From Aquimonas sp046318115 (GTDB lineage: Bacteria > Pseudomonadota > Gammaproteobacteria > Xanthomonadales > Xanthomonadaceae), in assembly GCA_046318115.1 (NCBI GenBank), contig JBKCVA010000044.1, positions 1 to 46,530 of the forward strand: a stretch of 46,530 nt of DNA. The letters are read 5' to 3'. The notes beneath the pieces were generated by a model, which was not told the origin of the DNA, ran no database searches, and saw nothing but the letters and a program-made list of their open reading frames with translations. The position numbers were made by a program, and so were the translations under genes. How positions within the stretch are numbered: the first letter of the stretch is position 1; each line of letters begins with the position of its first letter. This document shows, piece by piece, positions 24,925 through 34,137 of the stretch.

Positions 24925-25857
24925 ATGTCCATCCCCACCCTCGATATCCGCCGCTTTGACACCGACCGTGATGCCTTTGTCGCCGAACTCGGCGCGGCGT
25001 ATCGCGAGTGGGGCTTCTGCGGCATTCGCGGCCACGGCATTCCGCAGGCGCAGATCGATCGCGCCTATGACGTGTTCCAGCGCTTTTTCGCCCTTCCTGA
25101 AGCAGTGAAGAAGCAGTACCACGTGCCGGGTGGCGGCGGTGCGCGCGGCTACACGCCCTTCGGCATCGAGACCGCCAAGGGTGCCAAGCACTTCGACCTG
25201 AAGGAGTTCTGGCACGTCGGCCGCGAGATCGCCCGCGACTCGAAGTACGCGGACGTGATGCCGGCCAATCTCTGGCCGAGCGAGATCGCCGACTTCCGCG
25301 AGGTCGCCTACGGCCTCTACACCACCCTCGACCAGCTGGGCTCGCGCGTGCTGTCGGCGCTGGCCCTGCACATCGACCTGCCGGCCGACTGGTTCGCCGA
25401 CAAGACGAACTTCGGCAACTCGATCCTGCGGCCGATCCACTACCCGCCGATCACCGCCGACGACATCCCCAACGTGCGCGCCGGCGCGCATGAAGACATC
25501 AACCTGATCACCCTGTTGGTCGGCGCGTCCGCGGCCGGGCTGGAAGTGCTGTCGCGCAAGGGCGAGTGGGTGCCGTTCACCGCCGATGAGGACACCATCG
25601 TCGTCAACATCGGCGACATGCTGCAGCGCCTGACCAATCACGTGTATCCGTCCACCACGCACCGGGTCACGAATCCTCCTGGCGAGGCCGCGCGCAAGCC
25701 ACGCTACTCCACGCCCTTCTTCCTGCATCCGAACCCGGACTTCCTGATCGAGACCCTGCCGCAGTGCATCTCGGCAGAGAACCCCAACCGCTATCCGCAG
25801 CCGATCAGCTCGCACGACTACCTGATGGAGCGGCTGCGCGAGATCAAGCTGGCTTGA
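24925..25857 (+). CDS. Isopenicillin N synthase-like Fe(II) oxygenase
   Basis: The product has 310 residues. It has the N-terminal DIOX_N region (WGFCGIRGHGIP) and the double-stranded beta-helix with the iron triad His189-x-Asp191 (AHEDINLITLLVG) and His246 (TTHRV), plus Arg260 and Ser262 (RYS) for the 2-oxoglutarate carboxylate. It should hydroxylate or oxidise a small molecule in the cytoplasm. The family includes ethylene-forming and penicillin-type enzymes, and the substrate here is unknown. No biosynthetic genes lie next to it, so a role in an antibiotic pathway is not supported. Confidence 0.9.
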   Translation: MSIPTLDIRRFDTDRDAFVAELGAAYREWGFCGIRGHGIPQAQIDRAYDVFQRFFALPEAVKKQYHVPGGGGARGYTPFGIETAKGAKHFDLKEFWHVGREIARDSKYADVMPANLWPSEIADFREVAYGLYTTLDQLGSRVLSALALHIDLPADWFADKTNFGNSILRPIHYPPITADDIPNVRAGAHEDINLITLLVGASAAGLEVLSRKGEWVPFTADEDTIVVNIGDMLQRLTNHVYPSTTHRVTNPPGEAARKPRYSTPFFLHPNPDFLIETLPQCISAENPNRYPQPISSHDYLMERLREIKLA

Positions 25858-25962
25858 CGTCCCGAACTCCCAGCTCACGACGTCTCTCCACGCTGCACTC
25901 TTTCGCGGCGATCGCGGCGCCGCGGTTCCATCGGCTTGCGCCCGAGCCTTGAGCGCTGTGCC

Positions 25963-25997
25963 CCTTCTCCCCACGGGAGAAGGTGGCGCGAAGCGCC
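25963..25997. repeat. Intergenic hairpin element (CCTTCTCCC type)
   Basis: CCTTCTCCC (25963-25971) pairs with GGGAGAAGG (25975-25983), and GGCGC (25985-25989) with GCGCC (25993-25997). The block continues GGATGAGGGGC. Sequences of this kind are dispersed between genes in many proteobacteria. It lies between the oxygenase and the aldo/keto reductase genes. Confidence 0.65.
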
Positions 25998-26072
25998 GGA
26001 TGAGGGGCGCTACAGAGCGCAGCCCTCCATTCGCCCACCCGCAAGCCGGGTGACCCGACAGGCCCGAACCGC

Positions 26073-26981
26073 ATGAACATCCACGCCACCCGCAGCCTGC
26101 CTCGCCCCCGTTTCCACGGACTCAGCCCCGTCGTCGCCGGCTGCTGGCGCATGGCCGGCTGGGGCATGGAGGTCGATGCGCGTATCCGCTGGATCGAGGG
26201 CTGTATCGAGCTCGGCGTCACCAGCTTCGACCACGCCGACATCTATGGCGACTACGCGGTCGAGGGCCTGTTCGGCGAGGCGCTGGCGCGTGCGCCGGGC
26301 CTGCGTCAGCGCTTGCAGCTGGTCAGCAAGTGCGGCATCCGCCTGGTCTCGCCAGCGCGGCCCGGGCATCGCATCAAGAGTTACGACACCTCGGCGGCGC
26401 ACATCGTCGCCAGCGTCGACCACAGCCTGCACGCGCTGCGCACCGACCATCTCGACCTGCTGCTGATCCATCGGCCCGATCCCCTGCTCGATGTGGCCGA
26501 AGTCGCGGGCGCGTTCGAGCGTCTGCAGCGCGCGGGCAAGGTGCTGCGCTTTGGCGTGTCGAACTTCAGCCCGGCGCAGTTCGAGCTGCTGGATTCCGCG
26601 GTCGAGCTGGTGACCCAGCAGGTCGAGCTGAGCCCGCTGGCGCGCGCCGTGCTGCATGACGGCACCCTCGATCAGTGCCAGCAGCTCGGCGTGCAGCCGA
26701 TGCTGTGGAGCCCGCTGGCCGGCGGCCGGGTGCTGAAGGGTGAGGGCGAGGACGCGCAGCGCGTGCGCGCTGAACTCGATCGCATCGGCGCCGAACTCGG
26801 CGAGAGTGCGGCCACCGTGGCCTATGCCTGGGGCCTGCGCCACCCGAGCCGGCCGCTGGCCATCACCGGCAGCCAGCGCCTTGAGGGCATTGCCGAGGCC
26901 GTCGCGGCCACGCGGCTGCAGCTGTCGCGCGAGGCGTGGCATGCGCTGTGGACGGCTGGCGCGGGGATGCGCGTGCCCTGA
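26073..26981 (+). CDS. Aldo/keto reductase (YdhF-like)
   Basis: The product has 302 residues. The catalytic tetrad is visible: Asp55 and Tyr58 (FDHADIYG), Lys86 (VSKCGIR) and His133 (LLIHRPD). The NADPH-binding late part has SPLAGGRVL and ITGSQR. The pattern and length fit E. coli YdhF. It should reduce aldehydes or ketones with NADPH in the cytoplasm; the substrate is unknown. It appears to be transcribed alone. Confidence 0.92.
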   Translation: MNIHATRSLPRPRFHGLSPVVAGCWRMAGWGMEVDARIRWIEGCIELGVTSFDHADIYGDYAVEGLFGEALARAPGLRQRLQLVSKCGIRLVSPARPGHRIKSYDTSAAHIVASVDHSLHALRTDHLDLLLIHRPDPLLDVAEVAGAFERLQRAGKVLRFGVSNFSPAQFELLDSAVELVTQQVELSPLARAVLHDGTLDQCQQLGVQPMLWSPLAGGRVLKGEGEDAQRVRAELDRIGAELGESAATVAYAWGLRHPSRPLAITGSQRLEGIAEAVAATRLQLSREAWHALWTAGAGMRVP

Positions 26982-27080
26982 AACTCCTGCAGGCCCGGCC
27001 TGCGCGCGCTGCGGCTGAAGCCGCGTGCTGCAGCGGGAGAGCCTGCAAACCAGCGCCATCCGCTCGGAGATCGACCTCGC

Positions 27081-28505
27081 ATGCCCACCGAATCGCCCTT
27101 GGCAGTGGCTTCCGTCGAACGCCGACGCCGCGTGCTCAAACTGATGGCGGCCTTGGCGGCGAGCCTTGTCCACGCATCGCCACAGGCGCGACCGCGCGCA
27201 GCGAAGGGGGCTCGGCGTGTCCTCGTGGTGGGCGCGGGTCTGGCGGGTCTCGCGGCGGCGCGCAGCCTGTCGGAGGGCGGTATCGAGGTCTGCGTCCTGG
27301 AAGCGCGCGATCGGATTGGCGGCCGCGTCTGGACGAGCCGCGACGGGCCCTGGCCGCTGGATCTCGGTGCGTCGTGGATCCACGGTGTGGAGGGCAATCC
27401 GATCACCGCGCTGGCGGATGCCGCCGGGGCCGCGCGGGTGGCTACCCGCTACGACTTGTCGCGCGCGTTCTCGGACGACGGCCGGCCCTTCGATGACGCC
27501 GACCAGCGCCGGCTGGAACGTCTCGACGCGCGCCTGGCGGCCGCGATCGCGGCGGCGCAGGAGGCTGATGGGGATCAAAGCCTCGCCGACGCCGTAGCGC
27601 CCGTCCTGGCGGCGCTGCCGGATGAGGACGCGCGCGTGGAAGCGCTGTTTCGTCTGAACTCGTGGATCGAACAGGAGTACGCCGACGACCTCGGCGCACT
27701 GTCGAGCCACTGGTACGACGCGGCTGAGGCCTTCGATGGCGATGATGCGCTGTTCGTCAACGGCTTCGCCTCGGTGCTGGGGCCGCTGTCTGCGGGGCTC
27801 GACGTGCGTACGGGCGTGGAGGTGGTCGAGGTCGAGCATTCGCCGCAGGGCGTGCGGCTGCGCTGTGCCGACGGGTCCGAGCACGCCGCCGACGCCGCCA
27901 TCGTCACCGTCCCGCTCGGCGTGCTCAAGGCCGGCCGCCCGCGGTTTTCGCCGCCGCTTCCCAGCGCCATGCGCACGGCCATCGAACGTCTGGCCATGGG
28001 CGTGCTCAACAAGTGCTATCTGCGCTTCGAGCGGGTGTTCTGGCCGGACGACAGCGACTGGATCGAAATCGTCCGGCGCGTTCCGGGGCGCTGGGCGCAG
28101 TGGGTCAGCTTCGCCCGCACGACCGGCTGGCCGGTGCTGCTCGGCTTCCACGCCGGCAGCGAGGCGCGGCGCCTGGAGGGGCTGGACGACGCAACGGTCG
28201 TGGCGGAGGCCATGGCCGCGCTGCGGCAGACGTTCGGCCCCGAGGTGCCCGATCCGATCGATCACCAGATCACCCGCTGGGCCAGTGATCCCTGGTCGCT
28301 GGGCTCCTATTCGCTGTATCCGCCCGGTGCGACGCCGGCCGATCGCAATGCGCTCGGTCGCTCGATCGGCCCGCGACTGCGGCTGGCCGGCGAGGCGATC
28401 TCGATGGCGCATTTCGGAACTGCGCATGGCGCCTATCTGTCTGGCCGCGAGGCGGCGCGGCGGCTGCTGGCGTCGATGGCGGACGAGTCCGCGGACGCTG
28501 ACTGA
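27081..28505 (+). CDS. FAD-dependent amine oxidase (polyamine oxidase-like)
   Basis: The product has 474 residues. The FAD-binding Rossmann motif is VLVVGAGLAGLAAARSL with EARDRIGGRVWT, followed by LDLGASWIHGVEGNP, typical of polyamine and lysine-specific-type oxidases. The C-terminal FAD loop RLRLAGEAISMAHFGTAHGAYLSG is present. The N-terminus (VERRRRVLKLMAALAASLVHA) may be an export signal, possibly Tat-like, so the enzyme could act in the periplasm. It would oxidise an amine to the aldehyde with H2O2 and ammonia or amine release. It converges on rsxA. Confidence 0.88.
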   Translation: MPTESPLAVASVERRRRVLKLMAALAASLVHASPQARPRAAKGARRVLVVGAGLAGLAAARSLSEGGIEVCVLEARDRIGGRVWTSRDGPWPLDLGASWIHGVEGNPITALADAAGAARVATRYDLSRAFSDDGRPFDDADQRRLERLDARLAAAIAAAQEADGDQSLADAVAPVLAALPDEDARVEALFRLNSWIEQEYADDLGALSSHWYDAAEAFDGDDALFVNGFASVLGPLSAGLDVRTGVEVVEVEHSPQGVRLRCADGSEHAADAAIVTVPLGVLKAGRPRFSPPLPSAMRTAIERLAMGVLNKCYLRFERVFWPDDSDWIEIVRRVPGRWAQWVSFARTTGWPVLLGFHAGSEARRLEGLDDATVVAEAMAALRQTFGPEVPDPIDHQITRWASDPWSLGSYSLYPPGATPADRNALGRSIGPRLRLAGEAISMAHFGTAHGAYLSGREAARRLLASMADESADAD

Positions 28506-28598
28506 GCGAGGCCTGCGCAGGCCATCACCGCATCCAGGCTGGTCGTCATCCGCAATTGACTGGGCCTGGACGCCTCGGCCGTGCTGGGCTCGCGCGCG

Positions 28599-29177
28599 TC
28601 AGCGGTCCATGCCGGCGAAGCCCATGAAGGCGAGCGCCATGAGGCCGGCGGTGATCAGCGCGATCGGCGCGCCGCGGAACGCGGTCGGCACGTCGGCCAG
28701 CGCCAGGCGCTGGCGCAGCTGCGCGAACAGCAGCAGGGCCAGGGCGAAGCCGAGCGCCGCGCCCAAGCCCTGCAGCAGCGCCTCCAGCAGCGAATGCCGG
28801 GCCTGCACGTTGAGCAGGGCCACGCCGAGCACCGCGCAGTTGGTGGTGATCAGCGGCAGGTACAGGCCCAGCACGCGGTAGAGCAGGGGCGCGCGCGCGC
28901 GCATCAGCAGCTCGGTGAACTGCACCACCGCCGCGATCACCAGAATGAAACCCAGCGTGCGCAGATGGGCGAGATCGAGCGGCTCCAGCAGCCAGGCCTG
29001 CAGCGCCCAGGCCAGGCCGGAGGACAGGGTCAACACAAAGGCGGTGGCCAGCGAGAGGCCAAGCGCCGAGTCCAAGCGCTGCGAGACGCCCATGAAGGGG
29101 CACAGGCCAAGGAACTTCGCCAGCACGAAGTTGTTGACCAGGGCGGCACCGAACAGCAGCAGGGCGACATCCGACAT
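28599..29177 (-). CDS. rsxA: Electron transport complex subunit RsxA/RnfA
   Basis: The product has 192 residues and six hydrophobic segments. The family-typical NNFVLAKFLGLCPFMGVSQ (Cys26) and TTNCAVLGVALLN (Cys113) are present; these Cys pairs help hold the membrane [2Fe-2S] cluster with RnfE. The complex couples NADH-ferredoxin electron transfer to ion transport, or reduces SoxR. In known operons rsxA is followed by rsxB-C-D-G-E; here no partner stands on either side, as the neighbours are convergent and divergent unrelated genes. Confidence 0.95.
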   Translation of the reverse strand: MSDVALLLFGAALVNNFVLAKFLGLCPFMGVSQRLDSALGLSLATAFVLTLSSGLAWALQAWLLEPLDLAHLRTLGFILVIAAVVQFTELLMRARAPLLYRVLGLYLPLITTNCAVLGVALLNVQARHSLLEALLQGLGAALGFALALLLFAQLRQRLALADVPTAFRGAPIALITAGLMALAFMGFAGMDR

Positions 29178-29347
29178 GGGCGCAAGTCTAGCGGCTGCCC
29201 GCTGGGCGCAGCGTGGGCATCGCGACCCGCGGACGCCGGCGCCGAGGCGATGCTGAGCGCGCGTCCCGCGCGGAGCGCGACTTTCGCCACTGGAGATCGC
29301 GAGCTTCCCGCCCGCAGGCTCGACGGCAACCGATGGGGGAGTGAACG

Positions 29348-30367
29348 ATGCGCGTGTTGAAGCGATTGGGCCTAGGGCTCGTGGCTCTGCTGGCGGTGCT
29401 GGCCGTGCTGCCGTATCTGCTGCCGATGCCCGGCCGCGACCTGCCGCCGCGCAAGTCGCCCTACCTCGAAGGCCGCTTCGTCGAGGTTTGCGGGCTGCGC
29501 TGGCATTTCCAGCGCTGGCTGCCCAAGGATCAGCCCGCCCGTGCGCGCGTGGTGCTCATCCACGGCTTTGCGGGATCGACTTTCTCCTGGCGCCTGACGG
29601 GCCCGGCGCTGGCCGAGGCGGGGCACGAGGTGCTGGCCATCGACTTGCCGCCCTACGGCTACACCAGCCGCGCCCAGCCCGATCAGCCGCTGGCCGCGTG
29701 TCTCGCCCGCATCGTGCGCGACGAGCCCGGTGAGCTGCCGGTCATCGCCGTCGGCCACTCGATGGGCGCCAGCGTGGCCGCGCGTCTCGCCGCCGAGCTG
29801 GAATCGCGCGCGGCGGGCGTGGTGCTGGTCGACGGTGGCCTGGGTGGCCGCGGCCGCCCGCCGGGCCGCTTGGCCGGCCTGCTGCAGTACCCGCCGTTCT
29901 CGCGCTGGGCCGAAGTGGCCGCGCACTACTACATGCTGGAGCCCGAGCGCTTCAGCCAGACCCTGGCATCCGCCTATGGGCGTGACCCCAGCGAAGCCGA
30001 AATCGAGGGCTACCGCACGCCGCTGCTGCTGGCGGGCACGGCGCCGCGCGTGCTCGCGCGCGGCGGCGCGGCCGAGCCGCTCGACACCGCGCGTCTGCCC
30101 GCGCGGCAGCTGATCGTCTGGGGCCGGCAGGACGCCTGGGTGCCGCCGGCCGTGGCCGAACGCACGGCCGAGGCTTTGCCGCAGGCGCAGCTCGCCTGGA
30201 TCGATGAGGCCGGCCACAACCCGATGGAAACGCACCCACAGGCGTTCATGCGCCTGCTGGGAGATTTCATCGACGCCAGCGTGCCCGCGCAGGCGCCGGC
30301 TGATCCTGGCGCAGCGGCCCTGGCCGTGCCGACGCCGACGACGCCAGTGTCCAGCGGCGAGGGCTGA
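29348..30367 (+). CDS. Membrane-anchored alpha/beta hydrolase
   Basis: The product has 339 residues. A hydrophobic segment at residues 7-26 (LGLGLVALLAVLAVLPYLL) is an N-terminal anchor or signal. The alpha/beta hydrolase core has VVLIHGFAGSTFSW (oxyanion side), nucleophile Ser138 in VGHSMG, an Asp in VWGRQDAWVPP and His in DEAGHNPMETHP. The ATG is preceded by GGGGAG. It probably cleaves an ester in the periplasm or at the membrane; the substrate is unknown. The C-terminal tail is a Pro/Ala/Thr-rich stretch after the domain. Confidence 0.88.
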   Translation: MRVLKRLGLGLVALLAVLAVLPYLLPMPGRDLPPRKSPYLEGRFVEVCGLRWHFQRWLPKDQPARARVVLIHGFAGSTFSWRLTGPALAEAGHEVLAIDLPPYGYTSRAQPDQPLAACLARIVRDEPGELPVIAVGHSMGASVAARLAAELESRAAGVVLVDGGLGGRGRPPGRLAGLLQYPPFSRWAEVAAHYYMLEPERFSQTLASAYGRDPSEAEIEGYRTPLLLAGTAPRVLARGGAAEPLDTARLPARQLIVWGRQDAWVPPAVAERTAEALPQAQLAWIDEAGHNPMETHPQAFMRLLGDFIDASVPAQAPADPGAAALAVPTPTTPVSSGEG

Positions 30368-30433
30368 TACCTCGGCGCCGCCGTCGCGGGCGGCCAGCGG
30401 CGGTCGCAGCGAACGTCGCCTTCGCACAGGCTG

Positions 30434-31486
30434 TCAGTCGGCCGCAAAGGCGACGACGTGCTCCAGGTCAAGACGGATGCCGATGCGCTGGCCGATGGCG
30501 TGGTCGTGGTGGCTGGGCACCAGCGACAGCAGGCGCTCACCCGTGTCGAGCCGCAGCGTGTAGAGGAAATCGGCGCCGCGGAAGGCGCGGGCGATCACCT
30601 CCGCCTGCAGCGGGCTGGCGTCGTCGTGGACCACGTCGTCAGGCCGCAGCAGCAGCTGCAGGCGCTGGCCCGGGGCGTGGCCGTTGCGCGGCGTGCGCGC
30701 TTCGCCCAGCGGCGTCTGCAGTCGCTGGTCGCCGAGGCTGCTTGCAGGGACGAACACACCCTCGCCGACGAAGCGCGCCACGATCGCGTTGGCCGGCTGG
30801 TGGTACAGCGCATAGGCACTGTCCCACTGCTGCAGCGCGCCCTCGGCGACAACGCCGATGCGGTCGGCCATGGCGAAGGCCTCGACCTGCGAGTGGGTGA
30901 TCAGCAGCGCGCCCACGCCTTCGGCCTTGAGTGCGCTGCGCACGTCCAGCGCCAGGCGCTCGCGCAGGTCGGGGTCGAGGCTCGAAAACGGTTCATCCAG
31001 AAGCACCAGGGCCGGCCGCGGCGCCAGCGCGCGGGCCAGGGCCACGCGCTGCTGCTGGCCGCCGGACAGTTCATGCGGGTAACGGGGCTCGAAGCCGGCC
31101 AGGCCGACCAGCGCCAGCATGCGCTGCGCGCGCGCCTCGGCCTCGCGGCGCGGCAGGCGGAACAGGCCGAACATCACGTTGCCGAGCGCGGTGAGGTGAG
31201 GCAGCAGGGCGTGGTCCTGGAAGACCATGCCGATGTCGCGCCGCTCCGGCGGCAGCTGCACGCCGGGGCCGCTGAGCACGCGCGGCTCGACGTCGGCTGC
31301 GCGACTCTGGATGCGCCCGGCGTACAGCGGCGCGAAGCCGGCGATGGCGCGCAGCAGGCTGGTCTTGCCGGCGCCGGACGGCCCGAGCAGGCAGCCGATC
31401 TCGCCGGCCTCGATCGCGAGATGCACGCCGGCCAGCACGGCGCGACCGTCGTAGCCCACCGCGCAGTCGATCAGTTCAAGCCGCAT
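30434..31486 (-). CDS. fbpC: Ferric iron ABC transporter ATPase (FbpC-like)
   Basis: The product has 350 residues. Walker A is GPSGAGKT, the signature is LSGGQQQR, Walker B is ALVLLDEP and the switch His is in LLITHS. The C-terminal part (RPDDVV..., about residues 240-350) is the TOBE-like regulatory domain of FbpC/PotA-type ATPases. It powers the permease encoded by the gene before it, with which it overlaps by 11 bases. The neighbouring binding protein points to Fe(III) as cargo. Confidence 0.93.
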   Translation of the reverse strand: MRLELIDCAVGYDGRAVLAGVHLAIEAGEIGCLLGPSGAGKTSLLRAIAGFAPLYAGRIQSRAADVEPRVLSGPGVQLPPERRDIGMVFQDHALLPHLTALGNVMFGLFRLPRREAEARAQRMLALVGLAGFEPRYPHELSGGQQQRVALARALAPRPALVLLDEPFSSLDPDLRERLALDVRSALKAEGVGALLITHSQVEAFAMADRIGVVAEGALQQWDSAYALYHQPANAIVARFVGEGVFVPASSLGDQRLQTPLGEARTPRNGHAPGQRLQLLLRPDDVVHDDASPLQAEVIARAFRGADFLYTLRLDTGERLLSLVPSHHDHAIGQRIGIRLDLEHVVAFAAD

Positions 31487-33095
31487 CGCGGGCGCGCCTC
31501 GTCAGCAGAAGTACAGGGATCAGGCCGACCGCGACGATGCTGAGCGCAGGCAGGGCGGCACGCCGCCACTCGCCCTCGTTGGTCAGCTCGAACACGCGGG
31601 TGGCCAAGGTGTTCCAGCCGAAGGGGCGCATCATCAGGGTGATCGGCATTTCTTTCATCACGTCGACAAACACCAGCAGGGCGGCGGTGGCCAGCCCGCC
31701 GCGCAGCAGCGGCCAGTGCACCTGCTGCAGCCGGCGCAGGCCGGTGACGCCGAGCAGCTGCGCGGCCTCCAGATGGCTGTCGCGCACGCGCAGCAGGGCG
31801 GCTGACACCGGCGCATGCGCGACCGCGGTGAAGCGCACGCCGTAGGCGATCAGCAGCAGGCCGAGGCCGCCGGTCAGCGCCATGTCGATCTGCAGGCGGT
31901 CCAGCAGCCAGCCGCTGGCGCGGGTCACCGGCACATACAGGCCAATCGCCAACAGCGCCCCCGGCAGGCCGTAGCCCACCGTGCCGATGCGCAGCGCCAG
32001 CGTGCTCAGCAGGCCCGGCTGCTCGCGTGCAGCCAGGGCCAGCACCAGGGCCGCGGCGACGGTGAGCGCGGCGGCCATCGCCGACAGCAGCACGCCGTTC
32101 CAGACGAACTCGACATAGCGCGCATCCAATTCGTGCAGATGTGCGGCGGCGATCCAGCCGAGCCGCGCCACCGGCAGCGCGAAGGCCAGCGCGAACACCA
32201 GGGCGCAAAACGCGGTCGCGGCCCAGCGCCAGCGCCCCAGCGGAAGGCGGGCCGCGCTCACCGCGCCCAGCTGCACGAAGGACTGCCGGCGCCGCGAGTG
32301 CGCCTCCAGCAGCACCAGGGCGATCACCGCCAGCAGCATCACGGCGGCGATCTGCAGGGCGGTGTCGGTGGAGAACATGGCGAACCAGGCGCTGTAGATC
32401 GCGCTGGTGAACGTGTCGTAGTTGAAGGCGGCCACGGTGCCGAAGTCGGCCAGGGTTTCCATCAGCACCAGCAGCACGCCGCCCGCGATGAAGGGGCGCG
32501 CCAGCGGCAGGGCCGCGCGCAGAAAGGCGCGCTGGGGCGACATGCCCAGCGCGCGGGCCGCTTCGAGCGCGCGCGCGCCCTGGCTGGCGAAGGCATCGCT
32601 GGCGACGAGATAGACATAGGGAAACAGCGCCAGCGTCATCACCGCGATCACGCCGCCGCGCGAGCGGATCTCGGGCAGCAGCAGACCGTGCTCGCGCAGC
32701 ACGGTGGCGAAGGCGCCGCTGTAGTCGAACAGGCCGATGAAGGCCACCGCGAACACATAGCCCGGCAGGGCCAGCGGCAGCACCAGCGCCCAGCGGAAGA
32801 AGCGCCGGCCGGGGAAGTCGGTGAGCGCGACCAGCGCGGCCAGGGCGGTGCCGAGCAGCACCGTGCCCACGCCCACACCCAGCAGCAGCCACAGGGTGTT
32901 GAGGGACACCCGCGGCAGCGTGTGCTGCCACAGGTGGCCGAGCATTTCGGGGTCGGGATTGAACAGCGCCGCCAGCGCGGCGATAAGCGGCACCGCGCTG
33001 GGCAGGCACAGCGCCAGCGCGAGCAGGCTCAGACCGCCGAAGCGCCCGCGCCGCGTGGGCGGCGCGAGCGGCGGAGCGTCAGCGATAGCCGACAC
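31476..33095 (-). CDS. fbpB: Ferric iron ABC transporter permease (FbpB-like)
   Basis: The product has 539 residues and about 12 hydrophobic segments, arranged as two fused permease halves, each with an EAA-type loop (EAARALGMSPQRAFLRAALPLARP and EAAQLLGVTGLRRLQQVHWPLLRG; read the two in short pieces). The start is GTG at 33095, within the last codons of fbpA; the genes overlap by 17 bases. It forms the inner-membrane channel for iron delivered by the periplasmic binding protein. Confidence 0.93.
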   Translation of the reverse strand: MSAIADAPPLAPPTRRGRFGGLSLLALALCLPSAVPLIAALAALFNPDPEMLGHLWQHTLPRVSLNTLWLLLGVGVGTVLLGTALAALVALTDFPGRRFFRWALVLPLALPGYVFAVAFIGLFDYSGAFATVLREHGLLLPEIRSRGGVIAVMTLALFPYVYLVASDAFASQGARALEAARALGMSPQRAFLRAALPLARPFIAGGVLLVLMETLADFGTVAAFNYDTFTSAIYSAWFAMFSTDTALQIAAVMLLAVIALVLLEAHSRRRQSFVQLGAVSAARLPLGRWRWAATAFCALVFALAFALPVARLGWIAAAHLHELDARYVEFVWNGVLLSAMAAALTVAAALVLALAAREQPGLLSTLALRIGTVGYGLPGALLAIGLYVPVTRASGWLLDRLQIDMALTGGLGLLLIAYGVRFTAVAHAPVSAALLRVRDSHLEAAQLLGVTGLRRLQQVHWPLLRGGLATAALLVFVDVMKEMPITLMMRPFGWNTLATRVFELTNEGEWRRAALPALSIVAVGLIPVLLLTRRARDAA

Positions 33096-34095
33096 GATCC
33101 ATCAGCTGGGTTGCCTCCACCTGCAGCGCGCCGGCGCGCGAGACGTTGATCAGGTCCTGACGGAAGGGGCCCCAGTCGGCGACGGCGGAATCGACCGCGA
33201 TCGCCGGGTTGGCCGGGAACTCGAAGTTCACCGAGGCGAATTTGGCCTGGGCCTCGCCCGCGGACAGCCATTCGAGGAAGGCCTGCGCGGCTTCGGGGCG
33301 CTTGGCGTGGGTGGTGATGCCGGCGCCGGACACATTGACGTGCACGCCGCGCTGGCCCTCGCCCTGGTTGGGCCAGAAGATCGCCGCCGGCAGCGCCGGG
33401 TTGTCGCGCTTCAAGCGGCCGAAGTAGTAGGTGTTGGCGATGCCGACGTCGCAGCGGCCGGCGCCCACCGCCTGGATCACCTCGTCATCGCTGGCGAAGG
33501 GCTGCGCCGCCAGGTTGGCGACCCAGCCGGCGACGATGGCTTCGGCACCCCCCGCGCCGTGGTTCTCGATCAGGGTGGCGACCAGGCTCTGGTTGTAGAC
33601 CTTCTTCGACGTGCGCAGGCAGAGCCGGCCCTTCCAGGGCGCCTCGGCCAGGGCCTCGTAGGTGCTGAGCTCGGAGGGCTGCACCTTGTCGGTGTTGTAG
33701 ATCAGGGTGCGGGCGCGCACCGACAGACCGAACCAGCGGTTCTCCGGGTCCTGCAGATGGGCCGGGATATTGGCTTCCAGCACCGGCGACTCGACCGCGC
33801 GCAGCAGACCGAGCTGGGCGGCCTGCCAGAGGTTGCCGGCATCGACCGTCATGAACACATCGGCTTCGGTGCGGGCACCTTCGGCCTGCAGGCGCGCCAT
33901 CAGCGGCGCTTCCTTGTCGGTCAGGTACTCGATCTTGACGCCGGTTTCGGCGGTGTAGCGGTCGAACAGCGGCTTGATCAGCTGCTCGTTGCGGGCGGTG
34001 TAGACCACGAGGTCAGCGGCCTGGGCGGCCGGCGCCAGCGCGAGGGCGAGCGCGGCGAGGGCAGGGGCGGCGAGGGCAGGGAGACGGATGCGCAT
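33079..34095 (-). CDS. fbpA: Periplasmic ferric iron-binding protein (FbpA-like)
   Basis: The product has 338 residues with a signal peptide ending AAQA before ADLVVYTARNEQL. This opening and the Tyr pair in IANTYYFGRL fit iron-binding FbpA/FutA proteins, in which the tyrosines bind Fe(III). It captures iron in the periplasm and hands it to FbpB. The start at 34095 was chosen for the signal peptide; the open frame extends to 35667, but that part is antisense to nnr. A probable Fur site lies just upstream. The order fbpA-fbpB-fbpC is the usual one. Confidence 0.94.
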   Translation of the reverse strand: MRIRLPALAAPALAALALALAPAAQAADLVVYTARNEQLIKPLFDRYTAETGVKIEYLTDKEAPLMARLQAEGARTEADVFMTVDAGNLWQAAQLGLLRAVESPVLEANIPAHLQDPENRWFGLSVRARTLIYNTDKVQPSELSTYEALAEAPWKGRLCLRTSKKVYNQSLVATLIENHGAGGAEAIVAGWVANLAAQPFASDDEVIQAVGAGRCDVGIANTYYFGRLKRDNPALPAAIFWPNQGEGQRGVHVNVSGAGITTHAKRPEAAQAFLEWLSAGEAQAKFASVNFEFPANPAIAVDSAVADWGPFRQDLINVSRAGALQVEATQLMDRVGYR

Positions 34096-34118
34096 GGGCG
34101 GGCCTGTTCGGTGGGGCT

Positions 34119-34137
34119 GGAAATGAGAATCGATGTT
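34119..34137 (-). promoter_or_regulatory. Predicted Fur site of the fbp operon
   Basis: On the plus strand the site reads GGAAATGAGAATCGATGTT, matching 12 of 19 consensus positions with an intact AATGAGAATC core, and GTTATC continues to 34140. It stands 24 bp upstream of the fbpA start in the divergent region with nnr. It is weaker than the feo site but in the right place. Confidence 0.5.

Noticed and set aside
24925..25857. Oxygenase as part of an antibiotic biosynthesis cluster
   Set aside because: The fold is isopenicillin N synthase-like, but no peptide synthetase, transporter or tailoring gene lies nearby.
23050..25974. 974-codon open frame on the minus strand
   Set aside because: It is antisense to accD, glmM and the oxygenase gene, all with clear motifs, and has no motif of its own.
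28510..28523. 14-bp palindrome GGCCTGCGCAGGCC as an operator
   Set aside because: It lies between two convergent genes where an operator has no obvious role, and GC-rich palindromes are frequent here.
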